Assembly: GCA_029557965.1 (NCBI GenBank)
Contig: JAKQIM010000043.1
Coordinates: forward strand, 22,842-86,841
Direction: 5' to 3'
DNA: 64,000 bases
Source of the DNA: Chloroflexota bacterium
GTDB taxonomy: Bacteria > Chloroflexota > Anaerolineae > Anaerolineales > UBA4823
Shown here: in pieces, positions 38,472 to 46,219 of the stretch
How the letters are laid out: every line of letters begins with the position of its first letter
How positions within the stretch are numbered: position 1 is the first letter of the stretch
The notes under the pieces: generated by a model
The model's database searches: none
The model's input: only the letters and a program-made list of their open reading frames with translations
What the model was told of the DNA's origin: nothing
Translations under genes and position numbers: made by a program

Positions 38472-39533
38472 TCAGGGCTGTGAAACGCCGCGCCATACGG
38501 CATCCAGCACCTGCAAGGCGGTCAGGTTGCGCATCGTCCAGCCGCTGCGGGCGGATTCGGGCGCACTAAAGTAATAAAAGTTGCCATAGGTCAGGTGGAA
38601 TAGATCGGGGGTGCCATCTGAGGTGGTGAGCTGAACGCCATGATCCTTCAGCGGTTGAACAGCCAGCCAGAAATTCCACAGCGGGATGTCGTACTCCAGG
38701 GCAATGCGGGCAACCGTCTCGTTGATGCTGTGATCGCCCTCCAGGTTGTCGGCTTTGGTGCCCAGGATGGGAACAACGCCATTGCGGATGCAAACCTCAA
38801 CGATCTGGCGCATGTACTTCTCGTTCTTTTCTAGGTCGCTGCCCCACCATTTTTCCAGGCTGATGATGGCAATGCTGGGGTTATGCAGGCGGATCTCGCA
38901 GGCCAGGGGCGTTTCGCCCGACCTGCATAGTTCCGGATCGGCGCGCAAGGGGCTGAAGACAGCCGCGGCGTTGAAGCCGTCACCGATGGTCAGGTTCCAG
39001 CGTCCGAAGGAGCCGGCAAACCAATCGATCGTCTCTTGTAAGTAGGCGTACTCGCCCAGTTCGTAATCTCCGGGGCGTTCAAAGTTCACAAAAAACAGGT
39101 CGGTCGAACACTGGCAGTCTCCGATCTTCGAAAAGGCGTGCGGGTCGCGGCCCAAGACCTGGCCCTGCTGGTAAATTTGGCGCGCGGTATCACTGATGGT
39201 TGGGATGATGGGGAAATCGCGCCAATTGACCGGGTCAGCGGTAGCTTGCTGAGGCGTCTCTGGCGCGGCAGCGGGCGTGACTGGGATGGGGGTGGTTTCT
39301 GCCGCGGGGGCGGCTTGTGCCGCATCTGTGATGCCGATTGTGGGCGCTGGAAGGGCTGGCGTGCTCTCATCCGTTGGGGCAAGGGTGGTCAAAGCCGGTT
39401 GGCCTGCTTCTGCCGTGAGGGTAGGGAGTGCAGGGGTCGCTTCTGCCGGCTGAGGGGTGGTGCAGGCTGGCAGCAGGAGGGCAGCAAACAGGAGGGTGGC
39501 AAACAGGAATAAGTAAGCGCGAAAGCGGATCAT
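38472..39533 (-). CDS. SGNH-like lipoprotein with altered nucleophile block
   Basis: A 353-residue exported protein. A lipobox L-L-P-A-C at 20-24 follows the signal, then an Ala/Thr/Pro-rich linker to about residue 100. The folded part starts S-K-I-G-D-C-Q-C-S, where related SGNH hydrolases have G-D-S; D-x-x-H-L-T near the C-terminus (D-L-F-H-L-T) matches the last SGNH block. The nucleophile position is therefore Cys or shifted. The start overlaps the next gene's stop by 4 bases. In context it may act in acyl transfer outside the membrane, but activity is uncertain. Confidence 0.65.
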   Translation of the reverse strand: MIRFRAYLFLFATLLFAALLLPACTTPQPAEATPALPTLTAEAGQPALTTLAPTDESTPALPAPTIGITDAAQAAPAAETTPIPVTPAAAPETPQQATADPVNWRDFPIIPTISDTARQIYQQGQVLGRDPHAFSKIGDCQCSTDLFFVNFERPGDYELGEYAYLQETIDWFAGSFGRWNLTIGDGFNAAAVFSPLRADPELCRSGETPLACEIRLHNPSIAIISLEKWWGSDLEKNEKYMRQIVEVCIRNGVVPILGTKADNLEGDHSINETVARIALEYDIPLWNFWLAVQPLKDHGVQLTTSDGTPDLFHLTYGNFYYFSAPESARSGWTMRNLTALQVLDAVWRGVSQP

Positions 39534-40645
39534 TTTTTGAAGGTAACCTGGCTGATCTGATCGGCGAGCAGCTTCTCGCCGGCAGGGGTCAGGTGTATGG
39601 CAGAGTTGGTATATTCGCCCAGAGAGACCAGGTCCCAGGCGTCAAGGCAGTCCCAATCTTTTTGCTGGCAGGTTTCCAAAAGAACCTGGCGGTATTGGTC
39701 ATAAGCCCAGCGTGGGTAGAAGAAATTATACCGGATATTACTGTTCTGGCCCTGGCTGATGTAGATGGGCTCATTGACGAACAACACCGGCACTTCTCCA
39801 GCCATTTGTACCCCGGCCTGGAGTACATCCAGGGCCAGGTCAGAGGCTTGCAAGGTGGGCGGCAGCAGGCCGTGGAAGCTGTCATCCGCCTCAAGGTCAG
39901 ATTGGGGCGAGTCGTAGCTGGGAGGGTAGTATTGGTCTATGCTGGTGGCAGCCCACATTACGCCGTACATCTGCAGGCGCAAGAAATCGGCCAGCGGGCG
40001 GCGCTGGCCCACCAGCGTGCGCTGCCAGAAAGATGGATTCTCCAGGGCCGGGTCGGCGGGGTCAAGGTCAAGGGCATAGGTTTCGATGAGGGTGCGAACA
40101 GGAACAGGGTTGTGCTGGACGATGGGCGAGCTGAGCTGTTTATCACGCGGCAGCGATTCGAGCGTGACCAACCAGATAATCAGGTCGGGCTGGTAGGCCA
40201 GGGCGTGTTCCAAGAGGAGCAGGTCTTTGGTGACCGACATGGTGGGGTAGCCCAGGTTGTAGAAGGTCACCTGCCGCCCAGCAAGAGAAAGACCGGCCGC
40301 GTTCAGATAGGCGCTGAGGGTATCTTGCGGTTCGAGCAAGAAGCCCCAAACAGAAGAATCGCCGAGCAAAACGACGCGGTATTCATCCTCGGCTTTGGGT
40401 GCGGCGATGATGTGCGAGGCGAACATGGCATCCAGGTCGAAGAGGCTGAGGTTATATGCCAGGTCGGGCTGGTCGCCATAAGGCAGGCGCTGCCGCCCGG
40501 GGAAGACGAAGTTGTAGAGCGATGGAGAAGCTTTGGGCTCTGCGCCTTTTCCAGGTGAGCTAGAGAAGACAGGAAAAAGCAGGTTGGCTGCCAGGAAGAT
40601 CAGCAGGGCTTTGATGAGCACGCGGCGGGCGGAAACATTCTGCAT
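39530..40645 (-). CDS. Membrane-anchored SGNH acyltransferase/hydrolase (AlgJ/DltD-like role)
   Basis: A 371-residue protein with one N-terminal membrane segment (about 8-28) and an extracytoplasmic SGNH domain. The catalytic Ser is Ser97 in V-L-L-G-D-S-S-V-W-G; block 2 is Y-N-L-G-Y-P-T; the last block is H-L-T-P-A-G-E-K. Start at 40645, with GGAGG ahead; upstream in-frame residues belong to the MBOAT gene. Genes of this kind beside an MBOAT commonly perform the final transfer of the acyl group to a sugar hydroxyl. Confidence 0.82.
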   Translation of the reverse strand: MQNVSARRVLIKALLIFLAANLLFPVFSSSPGKGAEPKASPSLYNFVFPGRQRLPYGDQPDLAYNLSLFDLDAMFASHIIAAPKAEDEYRVVLLGDSSVWGFLLEPQDTLSAYLNAAGLSLAGRQVTFYNLGYPTMSVTKDLLLLEHALAYQPDLIIWLVTLESLPRDKQLSSPIVQHNPVPVRTLIETYALDLDPADPALENPSFWQRTLVGQRRPLADFLRLQMYGVMWAATSIDQYYPPSYDSPQSDLEADDSFHGLLPPTLQASDLALDVLQAGVQMAGEVPVLFVNEPIYISQGQNSNIRYNFFYPRWAYDQYRQVLLETCQQKDWDCLDAWDLVSLGEYTNSAIHLTPAGEKLLADQISQVTFKK

Positions 40646-40649
40646 GGCC

Positions 40650-42104
40650 TTAGCCTCCAAAAAGTTTGAGCAGGGTTTGCCAGGCCAGGGCCGGGGTAGG
40701 CAGGGCAAACCAGACCCAGCCCAAGGTGACGAAATGGAAGTTGAGCAGCACACTCCCCAGCTCAGACAGGCGCTTTAAGCCCGGCCTTTCGTCCAGCCAG
40801 GCCAGGCGCGGCCGGCTCCAATCGGCGTAACGGTTGTGGATGAAGAGTCCCAGGCCGTGCCAAAGCCCCCAAATGGCAAAGTTCCAGGTCAGGCCGTGCC
40901 AAAGGCCGATAAAGAGCATGGTGGTCACCTGGCCGATGAAGATGATCAGCGGCAGCGGCAGGAGCGAACTCTGCCCCTGCTTGATCATTCGCAGGCTGCG
41001 GGTGAGGGGATTGAAGTAGTACCCTCGCAGCCATTGGGCCAGGGTCATGTGCCATGAATTCCAGAACAGGGTGGGGTTGGGTTTCTGGTAAGGGTGGTCA
41101 AAGTTTTCGGGCAGTCGGATGCCCAGCAGGCCGCCCAGCCCAATGGCGATATCGGTGTAACCGGCAAAATCGAAATAGATGCGAAAAGCATAGGCATAGA
41201 GCAGGATCCACAGCCAGCCGGTGGCATGGGCCTGGGTGGCATTGACAGCATTCAGGGCGATGATGGCGAGAAAATCGGCCAGGACGAACTTGTTAAAGAC
41301 CCCAATTAGCAAGCGGCGGCCCGCCGCGAGCGCGTCTTCCAGCCCCAGGCGGAAGGGGCGGCGTAAATCTTGGATGAAACGTTGGACGCGATCAATGGGG
41401 CCGGCAGTGAAGGCAGGGAAGAAGAGAATGTAGATGATGAATTCTTCCAGGCTCAGCTCGGGCAGTCGCCCATCCAGCCGGTCGCGCAGGCTGTGGATGA
41501 GGCGGAAGGCAACGTAAGAGAAGCCCAGCCAGCGCAAATCAAGGGCAGATGCGGTGGCAGTGGGTTGGCCGTTGAGCAGGCGCAGTCCGCTGCTGGCAGC
41601 TTGGGCCAGGAATTCGCTTTTTAAGACCACAAAGGCAGCCAGCAAGAACAGGGTGAGAGCATGCAGCCAGGGGCGCCGGCCAGAGATGCGACGAGCAGCC
41701 CAACCAATGCCTGCCGCCAGGGCCAGGGCTAACAGCACCTGATGCACGGCAGGCGGAATGGTGGGGGTGAGGCAGCACAAGGGCTGTGTGTAGCGCAGGA
41801 GGGCAATGACCAGCACCAGGCCGCCCAGGGTCAAGGCGGTGATGCGGTTCTGACGCTGTTGGAGGCACCGCTTGTCTTCATCTACTTCAACACCTGGGGC
41901 AGTACTGGCCCACACCAGCACGCTCAATGCCAGGGTGGCAGTGGGTAGCCAAAAATCCAGGTGGCGGATGGGGATGGCGGGCTGCAGCCAATACATTGCC
42001 AACCCGCTGGCTGCGAGCAGGAAACGGCCGCGCCAGCGGGCAGATGCTATGCGCCCGAGAACCAGGCTCAGGATAACGAAGACGAGCAGATGGCTGAGAC
42101 TCAC
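40650..42104 (-). CDS. MBOAT-family O-acyltransferase (DltB/AlgI type)
   Basis: A 484-residue polytopic protein with about 11 hydrophobic segments. MBOAT signatures: N-S-W-H-M-T-L-A-Q-W-L-R-G-Y-Y, then G-L-W-H-G-L-T-W-N-F-A-I-W-G-L-W-H-G-L with the catalytic-type His, and F-D-F-A-G-Y-T-D-I-A-I-G-L-G. It moves acyl groups across or within the membrane from a cytoplasmic carrier to an outside acceptor. The start is taken as GTG 42104, seven bases after the stop of the small upstream gene; a start at 42170 would run through that gene in another frame. Confidence 0.9.
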   Translation of the reverse strand: MSLSHLLVFVILSLVLGRIASARWRGRFLLAASGLAMYWLQPAIPIRHLDFWLPTATLALSVLVWASTAPGVEVDEDKRCLQQRQNRITALTLGGLVLVIALLRYTQPLCCLTPTIPPAVHQVLLALALAAGIGWAARRISGRRPWLHALTLFLLAAFVVLKSEFLAQAASSGLRLLNGQPTATASALDLRWLGFSYVAFRLIHSLRDRLDGRLPELSLEEFIIYILFFPAFTAGPIDRVQRFIQDLRRPFRLGLEDALAAGRRLLIGVFNKFVLADFLAIIALNAVNATQAHATGWLWILLYAYAFRIYFDFAGYTDIAIGLGGLLGIRLPENFDHPYQKPNPTLFWNSWHMTLAQWLRGYYFNPLTRSLRMIKQGQSSLLPLPLIIFIGQVTTMLFIGLWHGLTWNFAIWGLWHGLGLFIHNRYADWSRPRLAWLDERPGLKRLSELGSVLLNFHFVTLGWVWFALPTPALAWQTLLKLFGG

Positions 42105-42111
42105 GGCGTGG

Positions 42112-42231
42112 TTAGAAGCCCTGGTAGATCCATTGAGGGGCCTGGTCAGCAGTGAGCACCAGGATGGCAATCAACGCCAGGGCAATCAGCACGGCGTAGA
42201 GATTCTCGCGGCAGAAGAGCTTGCGCAGCAT
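42112..42231 (-). CDS. 39-residue single-pass membrane peptide, DltX-like acyl relay
   Basis: A very short gene: M-L-R-K-L-F-C-R-E-N-L-Y, a hydrophobic helix (about 13-26, A-V-L-I-A-L-A-L-I-A-I-L-V-L), then T-A-D-Q-A-P-Q-W-I-Y-Q-G-F at the C-terminus. It fits exactly between its neighbours: ATG 6 bases after the lipoprotein stop, stop 7 bases before the MBOAT GTG. Size, one helix, position beside an MBOAT gene, and a terminal aromatic-I-Y-x-x-F match DltX, whose C-terminal Tyr motif carries the acyl group between DltB and DltD. That function is inferred from the motif and the operon. Confidence 0.75.
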   Translation of the reverse strand: MLRKLFCRENLYAVLIALALIAILVLTADQAPQWIYQGF

Positions 42232-42237
42232 GGCGGG

Positions 42238-42636
42238 TTAGTGGTCGAAGTAGATGTAACCGCACATGCGCCACTGGCCGTCTTCTTCGCGGGCCACATA
42301 CTGGCGCGTAGACAGGTCCAGCTCTTGCAATTCGCCGTTGTAGTTGAACACGATCTTGCCAGAGCAATCTACCAGGGCATCGGTGTTCACCTGCGAGGCT
42401 TCTTTGCACTGTAGATCCTGGAGCTCGGCGGTCACGGTGACGAGGGAATCCAGCTCGATGATGGCCTGTTCTTCCCAATCGACGCAGGAGTAATTGACCA
42501 ATTGATCCTGATCTTTTGCAACCAGGGCCTGGAGGTAAGCCTCAATTGCACCGGCCGGTGAGCCTGAAGAGCCGCCGCAGCCGGCAAGCATTAGGAGCAT
42601 GACAATAAAGATGAGTAGTTTTTTCTGAGTAGGCAT
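42238..42636 (-). CDS. Small lipoprotein, NTF2/DUF4878-like
   Basis: A 132-residue lipoprotein with lipobox L-A-G-C. The mature part (A-I-E-A-Y-L-Q-A-L-V-A-K-D at its start, W-R-M-C-G-Y-I-Y-F at its end) has the layout of NTF2-like lipoproteins of the DUF4878 type. Three further Cys suggest a disulphide. Start at 42636; the longer in-frame reading runs into the divergent promoter region. First gene of the acylation operon; role unknown. Confidence 0.7.
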   Translation of the reverse strand: MPTQKKLLIFIVMLLMLAGCGGSSGSPAGAIEAYLQALVAKDQDQLVNYSCVDWEEQAIIELDSLVTVTAELQDLQCKEASQVNTDALVDCSGKIVFNYNGELQELDLSTRQYVAREEDGQWRMCGYIYFDH

Positions 42637-42672
42637 GAGGCTAATTTTACCGGAATTCAGGACAAAAGTAAC

Positions 42673-42701
42673 TTGAATTTTCGTTGGGATTCGGGCATAA
42701 T
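42673..42701 (+). promoter_or_regulatory. Promoter for folD
   Basis: TTGAAT at 42673-42678 and CATAAT at 42696-42701 are spaced by 17 bases. The transcript would start near 42708, giving a leader of about 83 bases with short G/C-rich hairpins but no recognised riboswitch. Confidence 0.6.
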
Positions 42702-42790
42702 GGCAAAAAGTAACCACTGCGGAGGTGCAGCGAGTCTTTCGTTTGGCGTGTGCCTTTGCGGCGAGGAAAAAGCCTATTAAGGAGAATGGA

Positions 42791-43672
<882 letters not shown>

Positions 43673-43716
43673 AGGCTGCCGTGGCGCGCCGGGCTGCGGC
43701 GCAAAGATCAACCCTG

Positions 43717-43769
43717 GGTGCAAAGTGCAGTAGTTAGAAAAAAGCTAGATGTACTTTGCACCTGTTTTT
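43717..43769 (+). terminator. Rho-independent terminator after folD
   Basis: GGTGCAAAGTGCA pairs with TGTACTTTGCACC (13 bp with one G.U) around a 20-base A-rich loop, followed by TGTTTTT. It ends 20 bases before the next start codon, so the regulator gene depends on read-through, making attenuation possible. Confidence 0.75.
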
Positions 43770-43788
43770 ATGCGAAACGGAGGTTCGT

Positions 43789-44601
43789 ATGTCATCCCAA
43801 AACCCGGTCATTTACATCCTTTCTGGTGGGGTAGGCGGCAGTGGAGAATACCTGGTCAACACGGTGTTGGCCCAGTACCCTGATGCCAAGGTCGATGTGC
43901 GCATCATCGGGAGTGTGCGCCAGGGAGAGGATGTATTAGAGACGCTGGCAAAGGCCCAGGCAGAGCGGGCTTTGGTGGTGCATACCCTGGTCGAGCAGCC
44001 CCTGAGGTCCTTGCTCATGCAGTTGGCAGAAGAGATGGGGGTCAAAACGGTTGATCTGAGCGGGCCCTTGTTCGATTGGCTGACCCCAGCTCTGGGGCAG
44101 TCGCCCCTGGGCCGGCCCGGCTTGTACCGCCAACTGCACCGCCAATATTTTGAGCGCGTGTCTGCCATTGACTATACCATGGCCCATGATGATGGTAAGG
44201 ACCCCGATGGTTGGCCCCAGGCCGATGTGGTGTTGGTGGGCGTCTCGCGATCTGGCAAAACGCCCCTCAGCCTGTACCTGGCGGTGCTGGGTTGGAAGGT
44301 AGCCAACTATCCGCTTGTGCCGCAACTTCCGGTGCCCGAAGCCCTCTTCAAGCTGGAGCCCAGGCGCGTGATTGGCCTGACAATTGACCTGGACCAACTG
44401 CTGGCTTACCGTTTGCAGCGCCAGGCGCAGTTGGGCACAGCCAGCCCATCGCCATATATGGACCCTGAAGCGGTCAAGGAAGAACTGCGCCAGGCGAAGC
44501 GGCTTTTCTTGAACAGCGGGTTCCAATCGATCGACATGACCGATAAGACGATCGAAATGGGCGCTGATGAGATCCAACGTAGGGTGGTGCCGCGCCGCTG
44601 A
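43789..44601 (+). CDS. Pyruvate-phosphate dikinase / PEP synthase regulatory protein (DUF299)
   Basis: A 270-residue bifunctional kinase/pyrophosphorylase of the PSRP/PDRP family, which switches PEP synthase or pyruvate phosphate dikinase off and on by Thr phosphorylation with ADP and dephosphorylation with phosphate. The P-loop is G151-V-S-R-S-G-K-T-P-L-S-L-Y-L-A. Start at 43789 with CGGAGG ahead. The target enzyme is not in the window. Confidence 0.92.
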   Translation: MSSQNPVIYILSGGVGGSGEYLVNTVLAQYPDAKVDVRIIGSVRQGEDVLETLAKAQAERALVVHTLVEQPLRSLLMQLAEEMGVKTVDLSGPLFDWLTPALGQSPLGRPGLYRQLHRQYFERVSAIDYTMAHDDGKDPDGWPQADVVLVGVSRSGKTPLSLYLAVLGWKVANYPLVPQLPVPEALFKLEPRRVIGLTIDLDQLLAYRLQRQAQLGTASPSPYMDPEAVKEELRQAKRLFLNSGFQSIDMTDKTIEMGADEIQRRVVPRR

Positions 44602-44607
44602 TCGTAA

Positions 44608-44696
44608 TTGTCCAGACGATAATTGATCAGACAATGATTGCCTAAATATTGACATTCCGGCTTTTATTGGTTAAACTATACAGGTTGTCAGACAAC
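44608..44696. promoter_or_regulatory. Three GntR-like operator sites around the purine-cluster promoter
   Basis: The clearest is GTTGTC-A-GACAAC at 44684-44696, a perfect 13-base palindrome matching the GntR superfamily pattern T-N-G-T-(3)-A-C-N-A. Two weaker related sites lie upstream: TTGTCCAGACGAT at 44608-44620, inside ATCGT...ACGAT, and TTGATCAGACAAT at 44623-44635. The best site covers the predicted transcript start, as for a repressor. The GntR protein at 48032-48769 is the natural candidate to bind; this is inferred. Confidence 0.65.
44649..44677 (+). promoter_or_regulatory. Promoter of the purine/ureide cluster
   Basis: Consensus TTGACA (44649-44654), 17-base spacer, TAAACT (44672-44677). 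Start of the message expected at about 44684, the first base of the palindrome. The leader is about 38 bases. Confidence 0.7.
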
Positions 44697-44721
44697 TATA
44701 CAGCTCTCCAGTTGAGGTCTT

Positions 44722-46110
44722 ATGCCCACGCTTCTGGTAAAACATGCCACTCTGTTAGCAACATTTGACGACCATCGCCGGGAAATCCCCAACGGTGGTC
44801 TTTTTGTTCGAGACGGATTCATTGAAAAAGTCGGGCCAACCCACGAGCTGCCTGAGACGGCCGATGAAGTGCTTGACCTGACCGGGCACATCTTGCTGCC
44901 TGGGTTGATCAACACCCACCATCACTTCTACCAAACCCTGACCCGCGTTGTGCCGGCCGCTCAAAATGCCAACTTGTTCACCTGGCTCAAAACGCTCTAC
45001 CCGATTTGGGGGCGGATGCGGCCAGAAGACATTTACACTTCTACCCAAACGGCCCTGGCAGAGCTGGCACTTTCGGGCTGCACGGCGGCCTCAGATCACC
45101 TGTACATCTATCCCAACGGGGCGCGGCTGGATGATGAGATTGCCGCCGCTCAAGAGATTGGGGTGCGTATCCACGCCTCGCGCGGCTCGATGAGCCTGGG
45201 CGAGAGCAAGGGCGGCCTGCCGCCTGACCACGTGGTGGAAGACGAGGCTTTCATCCTGAAAGAGTCGCAGCGCCTGATCGAACAGTATCATGACCCTAAA
45301 CCGGGCTCTATGGTGCAGGTTGTGCTGGCGCCTTGCTCGCCTTTCAGCGTAACGGCTGACCTGATGCGTGCCAGCGCCTCGCTGGCACGTGAATACGGCG
45401 TGCGCCTGCACACCCACCTGGCTGAAACACAGGATGAAGAAGCTTTCTGTTTAGAAAAGGTTGGTTACCGCCCGGTAGCCTACATGGATTTCCTCAACTG
45501 GACCGGGCCGGATGTGTGGTTTGCACATTCGGTGCATGTCAGCGCTAACGAGATCGATCTCTATGCGCGTACGGGCTGTGGGGTGGCGCACTGCCCCATC
45601 TCTAACATGCGCCTGGCCTCGGGCATTGCACCCATCCTGGAAATGCTGCAAGCGGGGGTCAAGGTGGGGCTGGGGGTAGATGGCTCTGCAAGCAACGATG
45701 GCTCAAACCTGCTGGAAGAGGCACGCCAGGCAATGCTTTTATCGCGCCTGGGCGCGGGGATCAAGGGCGCTTCGCTTTCGGGTCAAGATGCCCCGCCTTT
45801 GATGACGGCTCGCCAGGCCCTCGAGATTGCCACGCGCGGCAGCGCCTCGGTGTTGGGGCGTGCTGACCTTGGATCGTTGGAAGCTGGCAAGTGCGCCGAC
45901 TTCTTTGCGGTGAAACTGGACCGTATCGATTATGCTGGGGCGCTGCACGATCCCCTGGCGGCAGTCGTATTCTGTGCCCCGGTGCGTGCCGATTACACCG
46001 TGGTAGGGGGCAAGTTTGTGGTCAAAGAAGGCCAGTTGGCCACGTTGGACCTGGGAAAGCTGGTTGAAAAGCATAACCGGGCAGCAAAGCGGCTGGTGGA
46101 GAACATCTAA
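44722..46110 (+). CDS. Amidohydrolase, 8-oxoguanine deaminase type
   Basis: A 462-residue metal-dependent deaminase. Metal ligands are in N-T-H-H-H-F-Y-Q-T-L, L-H-T-H-L-A-E-T and G-V-D-G-S-A-S-N-D; the last, together with L-F-T-W-L-K-T-L-Y-P-I-W, is the pattern of 8-oxoguanine deaminases (8-oxoguanine to urate plus ammonia) and related s-triazine hydrolases. It is the first gene after the operator-promoter and has GAGG before the ATG. Neighbouring adenine deaminase and purine-type transporter support a purine substrate. Alternatives are guanine or isoxanthopterin. Confidence 0.85.
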   Translation: MPTLLVKHATLLATFDDHRREIPNGGLFVRDGFIEKVGPTHELPETADEVLDLTGHILLPGLINTHHHFYQTLTRVVPAAQNANLFTWLKTLYPIWGRMRPEDIYTSTQTALAELALSGCTAASDHLYIYPNGARLDDEIAAAQEIGVRIHASRGSMSLGESKGGLPPDHVVEDEAFILKESQRLIEQYHDPKPGSMVQVVLAPCSPFSVTADLMRASASLAREYGVRLHTHLAETQDEEAFCLEKVGYRPVAYMDFLNWTGPDVWFAHSVHVSANEIDLYARTGCGVAHCPISNMRLASGIAPILEMLQAGVKVGLGVDGSASNDGSNLLEEARQAMLLSRLGAGIKGASLSGQDAPPLMTARQALEIATRGSASVLGRADLGSLEAGKCADFFAVKLDRIDYAGALHDPLAAVVFCAPVRADYTVVGGKFVVKEGQLATLDLGKLVEKHNRAAKRLVENI

Positions 46111-46135
46111 GGGTTCCCCAATCGTTCGAGTGAGC

Positions 46136-46200
46136 AACCATAGAGACGCAGAGCGCATAGAACTCTTTCCTAGGCGTCCTCTGCGTTTCTGTGGTGAAAA
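46136..46200. repeat. 65-base imperfect palindrome, copy 1
   Basis: The left arm A-C-C-A-T-A-G-A-G-A-C-G-C-A-G-A-G reappears inverted at the right end as CTCTGCGTTTCTGTGGTGA with few changes. The same design and length recur at 61316-61380. It fills most of the gap between two plus-strand genes. Confidence 0.65.
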
Positions 46201-46219
46201 GATCAATGGAGGATAGGGT

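Noticed and set aside
39428..40558. Long plus-strand frame of 376 codons
   Set aside because: It lies antisense to the SGNH genes, has no recognisable domain and low-complexity Gly/Arg/Val composition; it is a shadow of the minus-strand codon pattern.
42702..42790. Possible riboswitch in the folD leader (folate or ZTP type)
   Set aside because: The leader has G/C-rich hairpins, but the conserved cores of the THF or ZTP (pfl) aptamers could not be found by eye. A covariance search would settle it.
42725..42790. Longer start for folD
   Set aside because: Added residues are unlike FolD and lie within the leader after the predicted promoter; ATG 42791 has an excellent ribosome site.
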